64,000 nucleotides of DNA from Flavobacterium gelatinilyticum (GTDB lineage: Bacteria > Bacteroidota > Bacteroidia > Flavobacteriales > Flavobacteriaceae). The notes beneath the pieces were generated by a model. That model was not told the DNA's origin and did not search any database. It worked only from the letters and a program-made list of their open reading frames with translations. This document shows positions 45,047 to 52,887 of this stretch, one piece after another. Position 1 is the first letter of the stretch, and every line of letters starts with the position of its first letter. A program made the position numbers and the translations under genes. The DNA lies in contig NZ_CP114287.1 in assembly GCF_027111295.1 (NCBI RefSeq), forward strand, positions 62,001 to 126,000, given 5' to 3'.

Positions 45047-47188
45047 ATGTCGAAAAAGAAACTTTTTTACTGTTTGATTCTGTTGGTTTTTAAGGGATTC
45101 CTTCTGGCTCAGAAAAAAGCAGATGTGACTATTCCAGGAGCCGGAAATCCAATTTTACCGGGCTGGTTTGCAGATCCTGCTATTAAAAAGTTTGGTGATA
45201 TTTATTATATCTACGCCACGACAGACAATGAAATGCTGGCATCTGGCGCGCCGACGGTCTGGTACAGCAAAGACTTTAAAAACTGGTACAATTACATCAT
45301 GGAAATCCCTTCTTTTTCGTCAAAATCCATTACTAATTTTTGGGCTCCGGATATTCTGCAGGGAAATGACGGAAAGTATTATTTGTATTTTGGAAACTGC
45401 GAAATAGGCTGTAATATTTACGGTTACGTTTCAGATTCCCCTGTCGGTCCGTGGGAAAAACTTAGTCAGGATGATGTTCCGGTTATTTCAAACGGATATC
45501 CCCGTGAAGGTTTTCCATCTCTGGATGCACAGTTTTTTCAGGATTCAGACGGGAAGATTTATGGCTATTGGGGAACTTGGGTGCATTATAACGGAGGTTA
45601 CGCTGCAGGTGAATTAAATAAAGATATGAGCAGTATGGCTAATTCGGTTAACATACCTCTGGAGCAGACTCCGGAACCTTTTGAAGCAGCTTACATGATG
45701 AAAAAAGACTCTAAATATATCCTGATGTATTCTGGAGCGTCCTGTCATGATGAAACGTACAACGTGCGTTATTCCTATTCTGATTCGCCATACGGACCTT
45801 TTATTCCCGGAAAAAACAATCCCGTTCTGAGTACCAATGAAGACAAAACGGTACATGGTCCCGGGCATCATTCGGTTTTAAAAGAAAACGACGATTATTA
45901 TATCGTATACCATAAGCACGATTATCCTATGACTCGCGGCGGTCTGGCAAGACAGGTCTGCGTGGATCAGATGATTTTTGAGAACGATTCAACCATTAAA
46001 AAAGTTATTCCATCCATAAAAGGAATTAAGGATTTGGTAAAATCAGACGTTCCCCAAAATATTGCTTTTGGAGCAAAAATTACAGCGTCTTCGCATTATC
46101 ATTTGAAATCAACGGAATATGATTATGAGTACAAACCATCGTTTGCTGCAGATGATAATAATGCCACGATGTGGAAGGCAGGAGATAACACAACTCCGCA
46201 ATATTTAATGGTCGATTTAGGAGCAGAAAAAAAGGTTAAAAGAGTTATGACCCAGTTTGAATTTGCGAGTTATTATTATCAATACCAAATTGAATACTCG
46301 GTAAACGGAACTAAATGGTTCATGTATGCGGATAGATCGAAAAACCAGACAGCGGGAAGTCCCATGATTGATGATCAGGATGTTTCGGCTCGTTATATAA
46401 AATTAACGATTTCCGGCACCGAGAAAACAGGACTTTATCCGGCAGTCTGGAACATCAAAATATACAGCAGTTTATTTGAAATTCCGCTGGCATTACAAAA
46501 CAAAAAATCAGATAAAAGCCCGGCGGTTAAAAGCACTGAAAAACTGTTGGCTGATATTGACGCTTCTAAAATTTCGAATGAAGAATTATCCTATTCCATA
46601 AAAAACAAAGGTTCTCTTAAAGGGAATTTTATAAAAGAAGGTGACGTAAGGCTGACTAAAGAGGACGGAATAAAAGCATTCCATTTTATAAACGGATCAT
46701 TGATTTTAGACCAGCCGGTACCCAAAAGTTTAGCATGGAATGGTTCGTACACCGCTGCAGTCTGGGTTAAAAATCCGGAAATAGCAAAAGAAGGAGAAAT
46801 TCTGCTGTCGTGGTGTGACCGAAACGAATACAATCTGGCAAATTCCTATAATGCACTGGCTTACAATAGCGGTAATTACGGAGCAGGTGTACATCTGGAC
46901 GGTCATTTTGATATGAAATATACCAAAGTTCCCCAAGCTGATCAATGGCATTATATTGTTTTAACTTTTGATGGTGTTGTAGAGAAAGTGTATGTAGACG
47001 GCGTTTTAGATAATTCGCAGAATATGCTCTTGTCATCTGCCATCGATAAGGCAAAAATTAGAATTGGGGCATCTGATATTGGGGAGAATTTCTCCGGATT
47101 TATAGCTTCGGCAGGTTTGTATGATTACGCTTTAAATCAGGAAGATGTACTTAAAGTAATGGAAAAAACAAGACCTAAGAAAGAATAA
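45047..47188 (+). CDS. GH43-family glycosidase with F5/8-type C and LamG-like domains
   Basis: 713 aa. Signal peptide ending FKGFLLAQ. The five-bladed propeller shows the GH43 triad: D43 in WFADPAIKKFGDIYYIYATT, D101 in NFWAPDILQGNDGKY and E212 in PEPFEAAYMMKKD; HGPGHHSVL further supports it. Residues ~335-480 are a galactose-binding-like (F5/8 C, CBM32-type) domain (YLMVDLGAEKKVKRVMTQFE), and ~515-705 a LamG-like jelly roll (YTAAVWVKNPEIAKEGEILL). GH43 enzymes remove alpha-L-arabinofuranose, beta-xylose or galactose; the target here is probably arabinose or galactose on plant glycans, but the subfamily cannot be fixed by eye. Confidence 0.88.
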   Translation: MSKKKLFYCLILLVFKGFLLAQKKADVTIPGAGNPILPGWFADPAIKKFGDIYYIYATTDNEMLASGAPTVWYSKDFKNWYNYIMEIPSFSSKSITNFWAPDILQGNDGKYYLYFGNCEIGCNIYGYVSDSPVGPWEKLSQDDVPVISNGYPREGFPSLDAQFFQDSDGKIYGYWGTWVHYNGGYAAGELNKDMSSMANSVNIPLEQTPEPFEAAYMMKKDSKYILMYSGASCHDETYNVRYSYSDSPYGPFIPGKNNPVLSTNEDKTVHGPGHHSVLKENDDYYIVYHKHDYPMTRGGLARQVCVDQMIFENDSTIKKVIPSIKGIKDLVKSDVPQNIAFGAKITASSHYHLKSTEYDYEYKPSFAADDNNATMWKAGDNTTPQYLMVDLGAEKKVKRVMTQFEFASYYYQYQIEYSVNGTKWFMYADRSKNQTAGSPMIDDQDVSARYIKLTISGTEKTGLYPAVWNIKIYSSLFEIPLALQNKKSDKSPAVKSTEKLLADIDASKISNEELSYSIKNKGSLKGNFIKEGDVRLTKEDGIKAFHFINGSLILDQPVPKSLAWNGSYTAAVWVKNPEIAKEGEILLSWCDRNEYNLANSYNALAYNSGNYGAGVHLDGHFDMKYTKVPQADQWHYIVLTFDGVVEKVYVDGVLDNSQNMLLSSAIDKAKIRIGASDIGENFSGFIASAGLYDYALNQEDVLKVMEKTRPKKE

Positions 47189-47270
47189 TCGGTAAGATAA
47201 ACCGAAGGATTCGGGGATACTAAAATCATAAACACTTAAATTAGCACTTTACAATTTAAAATATTAAAAA

Positions 47271-48482
47271 ATGACAATAGGAATTGGCGGTTCAACTGCA
47301 GCCATAGAATTAGATAAAATAGAAAACAGAACTCAAAACGTAAAACCTATTGAGTTAAATGAATATTTAGAGCGTATACAAAAAGCAGTACGGTTCATGA
47401 AAGAACATTCGGTAAAAGTACTATACATCAATGCCGGAACGAATTTGTATTATTTTACCGGAACCCTTTGGAGCGCTTCTGAAAGAATGGTCGGAGCCTT
47501 GTTGTTTGAAGACGGTTCATTGGAATACATCGCTCCGAAATTTGAAGAAGGAACGTTTCATAAATATATGAAAGTACAATCAGCTGTAAATTGCTGGGAA
47601 GAACATGAATCACCATACGAATTGATAGGAAAGCTGCTAAAAAATAAACAATTAACGGGTGGTTCCTTTGCCATAGACGAATCTGCTCCTTATTTTTTAG
47701 TCGATGGTATTTCTATTGCAAACCGTTCGTTTAGTTTTGTTAATGCACAGCAGATCACGGCGGGATGCAGAATGGAGAAATCCAAAAATGAAATTGCCAT
47801 TATACAACAGGCAAAAGATATTACAATCGAAGTACAAAAAGCTGCGGCAAAGATTCTGAGACCCGGAATTACAGTAAACGAAGTGACAGATTTTATTAAT
47901 AAAGCCCATATTAAAGCCGGAGTATCATCGGGATCGTATTTCTGTATTGTTTTGTTTGCAGATGATACGCAATATCCTCATGGAGTATCGGTTCCGCAGC
48001 CATTAAAAGAAAACGAAGCCGTGATTATCGATACTGGATGCAGATTAGAAGGCTATCTTTCGGATATCACAAGATCGTATGTGTACGGCGAACCATCAGA
48101 AGAATACAGAACGATCTGGGATTTAGAAAAGAAAACACAGCTTGCCGCTTTTGAAGCCGCACAGCTTGGTTCTTCCTGCGGCTCTGTAGACGATGCTGCC
48201 CGAAAAACTTTAGCTGCAGCAGGATTAAGTGCCGATTATAGTTTACCGGGTTTACCGCACAGGGTAGGACACGGAACCGGACTTGACATACACGAATATC
48301 CCTATCTGGTAAGAGGAAGCGAAATAAAACTGCAGGAAGGTATGGTAGTCAGCAATGAACCTATGATTTGTGTTCCGGGAAAATTCGGAATCAGACATGA
48401 GGATCATTTTTATATGACCGAAAACGGACCAAAATGGTTCACAATACCAATGCATAGTTTAGATAATCCTTTTGGATATTAG
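47271..48482 (+). CDS. M24-family Xaa-Pro aminopeptidase/prolidase
   Basis: 403 aa without a signal peptide, so cytoplasmic. The N-terminal creatinase-like domain (LYINAGTNLYYFTGTLWSAS) is followed by the pita-bread catalytic domain with all five metal ligands: two Asp in IDTGCRLEGYLSDITRSYVY, His in RVGHGTGLDIHEYP, Glu in GMVVSNEPMICV and Glu in GIRHEDHFYM. M24B enzymes cut bonds before proline (and hydroxyproline), a bond few other peptidases handle. It releases free (hydroxy)proline from imported peptides for the catabolic operon at 25936. It lies between the GH43 and the broken GH36 genes. Confidence 0.9.
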   Translation: MTIGIGGSTAAIELDKIENRTQNVKPIELNEYLERIQKAVRFMKEHSVKVLYINAGTNLYYFTGTLWSASERMVGALLFEDGSLEYIAPKFEEGTFHKYMKVQSAVNCWEEHESPYELIGKLLKNKQLTGGSFAIDESAPYFLVDGISIANRSFSFVNAQQITAGCRMEKSKNEIAIIQQAKDITIEVQKAAAKILRPGITVNEVTDFINKAHIKAGVSSGSYFCIVLFADDTQYPHGVSVPQPLKENEAVIIDTGCRLEGYLSDITRSYVYGEPSEEYRTIWDLEKKTQLAAFEAAQLGSSCGSVDDAARKTLAAAGLSADYSLPGLPHRVGHGTGLDIHEYPYLVRGSEIKLQEGMVVSNEPMICVPGKFGIRHEDHFYMTENGPKWFTIPMHSLDNPFGY

Positions 48483-48551
48483 TAAGCACTTGGACAAGAT
48501 TGAATTTAATACATAGAAACAATACCGGCGAATTATTAAAAATAAGAACAG

Positions 48552-50756
48552 ATGAAGCGATTAGTATTTGTATTACTGCTATTTTTTTATGCGTCTTTGC
48601 ATGCACAGGAAGGGAAGCTTATTACTATTGAAACCGAAACTTCGGCTTTGGTTTTAAAAGTAGGCAGAAACAAAAAGCTGTATCAGACTTATTTCGGAAC
48701 AAAACTGAATAATCGTTTGGAGTATGAATTGATTTCAAAAGAAAACACCAAAAAGTTTGTGATAAACGACGGGAATCCTCTTATAGATCTCCGTCACGCC
48801 GCGTATCCCACTTTTGGTACTGATAATTTATTCGAGCCAGCCGTCAGAATGACGCATAATGACGGTAATCCTTCATTAGAACTGGAATATCAAAGTCATT
48901 CGATTCAGAAAATTGATGCGAATACAGAACAAATCAGTATCAAATTAAAAGATCCGCAGTATCCTGTTTATGTGACGCTTCATTATAAAACTTTTAATAA
49001 AGAAAACGTAATCGAATCATGGACAGAGATTCAGCATCAGGAAAAGAAATCGGTTTTGCTTTACAATTACGCTTCGTCTGCATTGCATTTGGATGCTGAT
49101 AAATACTGGCTGACTCAGTTTTACAGCGATGTGGTAGAAGAAATGCGAATGGAAGAAAGCCAGCTTACGAGAGGCCGTAAAGTAATCGATTCTAAATTAG
49201 GCGTCCGCACGAATATGTTTGCGGCACCTTCTTTTTTTCTTTCACTAAATTCAAAACCCGAAGAAAATACAGGAGAAGTAATTGCGGGTTCAATCGCGTG
49301 GTCCGGGAATTTCAAATTTACATTTGATATAGACAATAATAATGAACTCCGAATTATTTCGGGAATCAATGAGTTTGCTTCAGAATACAATTTAGAACCT
49401 GGAAAAGTTTTTAAAACACCTGTTTTTATTTATACATTTTCAAATCAGGGAAAAGGACAGGCGAGCAGAAACCTGCATAACTGGGCCAGAAAGTACGGGC
49501 TTAAAGACGGCGAAAAATCGCGTCTGACTTTACTGAACAACTGGGAAACTACTTTTTTTGATTTCGATCAGGCCAAACTCAGCAATATGTTTGACGATGC
49601 TAAAACTTTGGGTGTCGATATGTTTTTGCTGGATGACGGCTGGTTTGGCAATAAATATCCAAGAAGCGGTTCTGTTTCAGGTTTAGGAGACTGGCAGGCA
49701 ACAAAAACAAAACTTCCTGACGGGATTGGTTTTTTAATGCAGAAAGCTAAAGAAACCCATGTAAAATTCGGAATCTGGATCGAGCCTGAAATGATTAACG
49801 AAAAAAGCGAGTTGTATGAAAAACATCCGGATTAGGTATTAGCGCTTCCCAACAGGGAAAAAAGTTTATACAGAACGCAATTGGTTCTGGATTTAAGCAA
49901 CCCAAAAGTTCAGGATTTTGTTTTTAAGGTGGTGGATGATATTATGCAGACAGAATCGGGTGTGGCATTTTTTAAATGGGACTGCAACCGAATGATGACC
50001 AGTGCGTATTCAGCGTATTTAAAAGACAAACAATCGCATTTATTCATCGAGTATACAAACGGTTTGTATAAAGTACTGGACAGAATAAAAACAAAATATC
50101 CTGATTTGCCTATGATGCTTTGTGCCGGAGGAGGCGGCAGAGCCGATTATGGAATGCTTAATTATTTTACAGAGTTTTGGGCCAGCGATAATACAGATCC
50201 TTTCGATCGTATTTTCATACAATGGGGATATTCTAATTTTTATCCTGCTCTGGCGGTCTGCAATCACGTTACTTCTATGGGAAAACAGTCTGTAAAGTTT
50301 AGAACAGATGTGGCAATGATGGGAAAACTGGGGTTTGATATTCATGTAGGAGATTTAAAAGAAGATGAACTAAAATATGCGCAGCAGGCCGTTGCGAATT
50401 ATAAAAGATTAAGTCCTGTAATCTGGAAAGGCGATTTATACCGTCTGGTTTCTCCTTACGAAGACAGCAGAGCTGTACTGATTTATGTAAATGAAGATAA
50501 GACAGAAGCCGTTTTGTATTCGTACACCCTGCATCCGTTAACAGATCCAAATTACGGACTTGTAAAACTAAACGGACTCGATCCTGTAAAACAATACAAG
50601 GTGAAAGAAATCAATACAATGCCAAATGCCAAGAATACTTTTGAAGAATCCGGAACGGTATATTCAGGAGATTTTTTAATGAAAATTGGCTTAAAAGTGT
50701 CGTCTTACAGACAGGAAAGCAGCGTTGTACTCGAAATTTCAGCTGTCACGGACTAA
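48552..50756 (+). pseudogene. GH36 alpha-galactosidase gene interrupted by an amber codon
   Basis: One continuous frame of 735 codons, about full length for GH36, broken only by TAG at 49833-49835 (codon 428). Signal peptide MKRLVFVLLLFFYASLHA; DDGWFGNKYPRSGSVSGLGD and GIWIEPEMINEKSELYEKHP precede the stop, and VLALPNREKSLYRTQLVLDL continues in frame after it. GH36 proteins have a Trp just after HPD, so the change is most simply TGG to TAG. Both catalytic residues lie downstream: nucleophile D477 in FKWDCN and acid/base D546 in FWASDNTDP. A truncated product would be inactive. The two pieces appear as separate ORFs (48552-49835 and, from a TTG, 49881-50756). A sequencing error or stop read-through cannot be excluded. 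Confidence 0.85.
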
Positions 50757-50943
50757 TATAGATTAACTGGTTAATTATTTCTAACACATAGAAACATAAC
50801 TTATTGAATACATAAAAAAGGTATTTTACTCATTTGTATACACATAGTTTATCTAGGTGTAAAAACTTGTTTTTTTATTACTTTATTTCCGATGCAATCC
50901 CGATAGCGGTGAGGAATATTATAGATTAAGTTTTAAAAAAGAA

Positions 50944-50973
50944 AAAACACCTGTAAAATTTTACAGGTGTTTT
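50944..50973. terminator. Bidirectional terminator between GH36 and carbonic anhydrase genes
   Basis: A perfect 30-bp palindrome: AAAACACCTGTAAAA (50944-50958) directly followed by its reverse complement, with A-runs on the left and T-runs on the right. It lies between two convergent genes (stops at 50756 and 51021), so it can end transcripts from both sides. Upstream of it (50757-50943) there is only AT-rich sequence with an ACACATAG-type motif also seen in other intergenic stretches. Confidence 0.85.
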
Positions 50974-51020
50974 CCATTAAAAATTGGTGTCTATCTCAAT
51001 TATTAAAAAACTCTTGTAAT

Positions 51021-51758
51021 TTATAAAAAGGTTACAACTCCCGTCTGCATATTATAATAAGCGCCAATAATCTTAATTTGACCACTATCTTCCATTCCTT
51101 TCAAAATAGGACTTTTTGCTCTAATGGTCTTGATGGTATTGATGACATTATTTTTTGCAACATATTCTACATATTTTGGATTCGCTGCTGTTTTATCGCC
51201 GTCAAAGTCCTGCGAGGCTGTTACTGCCGGTTTTATATTTTCGAGCATGGCAGTTATATTGCCCAGTTTTGCACCTTTGATTGTGTAGGTAATGGCTCCG
51301 CAGGATTCATGCCCTAAAACAAGAATGAGCTTTGCTTTCATAATTTTACATCCAAACTCCATACTTCCCAGTAAATCAATATTGGCAAAATTACCTGCAA
51401 CGCGTCCTACAAAAAGATCGCCGATACCTTTATCAAATACATCCTCTACAGGAATTCGGCTGTCCAGACACGAAAGTATAACCGCTTTTGGAAACTGTCC
51501 TTTTACCGCATTTCGTACCATTGCCGAATGATCCCTTGCTGTGACATTATTAGTTGCAAATCGTTGGTTGCCATCTTTCAGGCTTTTTATTACAGCATCG
51601 GGAGTCAGAGCAGCCTGTTCTTCTGCTGTTAGTACCCTTTCTCTTAAAGGGGTTGGAATTGGCAGGATTTGAGGGCAGTCTTGTTTCTTTTCCGAATTAT
51701 TACAGGAAAAAAGCATAAATGCCGTAATGGTGTAAACTGATAGAATTGTTCTTTTCAT
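51021..51758 (-). CDS. Beta-class carbonic anhydrase, predicted lipoprotein
   Basis: 245 aa. Lipoprotein signal MKRTILSVYTITAFMLFSC with cysteine 19 as lipidation site. Zinc ligands of beta-carbonic anhydrases are present: C97 and D99 in SCLDSRIP with R101 as dyad partner, then H150 and C153 in GHESCGAI. It interconverts CO2 and bicarbonate, here probably in the periplasm on the inner or outer membrane, whereas most beta-class enzymes are cytoplasmic. The gene stands alone between a bidirectional terminator and a 490-bp intergenic region and has no obvious tie to the glycoprotein locus. Confidence 0.92.
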   Translation of the reverse strand: MKRTILSVYTITAFMLFSCNNSEKKQDCPQILPIPTPLRERVLTAEEQAALTPDAVIKSLKDGNQRFATNNVTARDHSAMVRNAVKGQFPKAVILSCLDSRIPVEDVFDKGIGDLFVGRVAGNFANIDLLGSMEFGCKIMKAKLILVLGHESCGAITYTIKGAKLGNITAMLENIKPAVTASQDFDGDKTAANPKYVEYVAKNNVINTIKTIRAKSPILKGMEDSGQIKIIGAYYNMQTGVVTFL

Positions 51759-52247
51759 TTTGCTAAAAATTAATAGGTTAAATTGATTCTAAAAAAATTA
51801 CATAAAAAAATAACTGCATAGGATGAACTCACAGGAATCCAGTTTGAAAAACAATGTTTCAATTTTTTTAAACATCTGTAAAAAGGAGTGTAGAAAACAA
51901 GTCCGTTGTGTTTAGCAGGAAACTAAATCCCAAGCCGACTTGAAAATCCCGATTCGGGACTTGAAAAGGTGCTGACAGGCTGACTTTTTATAAGTACATA
52001 TCATTAATAAAATAAAATCCGGGTACTGCTTATTTAGAAAATAATCTATTGGGCTTAGAAAAATATGCCTCGCACAAAAGGTTTCGTTTGAGGATATTAA
52101 GTCGTGGTTTTTGTAATGACTTTCAAATTTATGTATTAATAATCAAGTGGTTATGAGTATAAATACGTGTTTTTTGAGATGATTCTTTTATTAGGTTTAA
52201 AGTAACGTAGGCTGGTTGTTATTTCAATTTGAAACTATTTATTGTTT
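51759..52247. other. Intergenic region upstream of carbonic anhydrase and the aegerolysin operon
   Basis: About 490 bp without a gene I can support; must contain promoters in both directions. A small palindrome TCCCGATTCGGGA (about 51946-51958) is the only clear symmetry. Composition is AT-rich like the other intergenic regions; no operator of the 21-bp type. Confidence 0.4.
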
Positions 52248-52406
52248 ATGACAAAAAATCAATCTGTCGTACCCAAAAAAAGAGGATTCGTAACAATTTA
52301 TCAGCTGGCTGTTTTAATAGAATCTAATTTTATAGTAATTAAAAATAAGCTGTGGAGCAGAACCCACTTTAAAAAACGCGGCAATATCCGAAAGGCCAAG
52401 AAGTAG
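52248..52406 (+). CDS. Small basic ORF before the aegerolysin gene (52 aa), uncertain
   Basis: An ATG at 52248 opens 52 codons ending at 52406: MTKNQSVVPKKRGFVTIYQL, then ESNFIVIKNKLWSRTHF and a strongly basic tail KKRGNIRKAKK. It is 19 bp before the aegerolysin ATG, in the same direction. Coding potential looks fair (no rare composition, ends cleanly), but I know no family. It may be a small regulator, a nucleic-acid-binding peptide or chance. Confidence 0.35.
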   Translation: MTKNQSVVPKKRGFVTIYQLAVLIESNFIVIKNKLWSRTHFKKRGNIRKAKK

Positions 52407-52425
52407 GAATTAATTATTAGAAATC

Positions 52426-52830
52426 ATGGCATACGCACAATGGATTGAAGTTAAGATTGTATCAGAAAACATGACCTTAAAAGTTCAAAATGCAAAATTA
52501 AGCTGGGGCAAGTTTTATGAATACGGAAATAAAGACAAAGAGCTTAGTACCAGTGAAATAAACAACATAACGGTTGATTCCGGTACAAGTACAAGAATTT
52601 GTTCCTGCGGAAGATCTGATGCTTCATCGGGCACCGAGGGAAGTTTTGACTTATACGACGGAGATACTAAAATTGGGTCTTTTAACTGGGATTGCCCGTG
52701 GGGGAAAAAGAAGAACAGTTTTAATTGGAGCCAGAGCGCCAGTAAGGATTCTTACAGTACTGACAGAGAAGGCGGTAACACAGATTCTGGCGCGATAGGA
52801 AATGTAACTATTACTTGTGTTAAAATATAA
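52426..52830 (+). CDS. Aegerolysin-family lipid-binding protein
   Basis: 134 aa. The start AYAQWIEVKIVSENMTLKVQ, then AKLSWGKFYEYGNKDKELS and SEINNITVDSG, are the characteristic aegerolysin beginning; ICSCGRSDASSGTEGSFDLY and GSFNWDCPWG complete the beta-sandwich. Fungal aegerolysins (ostreolysin, pleurotolysin A) bind sphingomyelin/cholesterol or ceramide phosphoethanolamine and recruit a MACPF partner to make pores; bacterial members include Clostridium bifermentans Cbm17 proteins and the insecticidal AfIP-1A. No signal peptide, normal for the family. The large gene 57 bp downstream is the presumed partner. Several cysteines (C61, C63, C88) are notable. Confidence 0.88.
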   Translation: MAYAQWIEVKIVSENMTLKVQNAKLSWGKFYEYGNKDKELSTSEINNITVDSGTSTRICSCGRSDASSGTEGSFDLYDGDTKIGSFNWDCPWGKKKNSFNWSQSASKDSYSTDREGGNTDSGAIGNVTITCVKI

Positions 52831-52887
52831 AGGATTGTAAAAGAAATTTAATTTGAATCTTTTCTACAAATAAATAACCACATAATT

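Noticed and set aside
49881..50756. Separate gene for the C-terminal half of GH36
   Set aside because: It is the in-frame continuation of 48552-49835 after one TAG and has no start region of its own.
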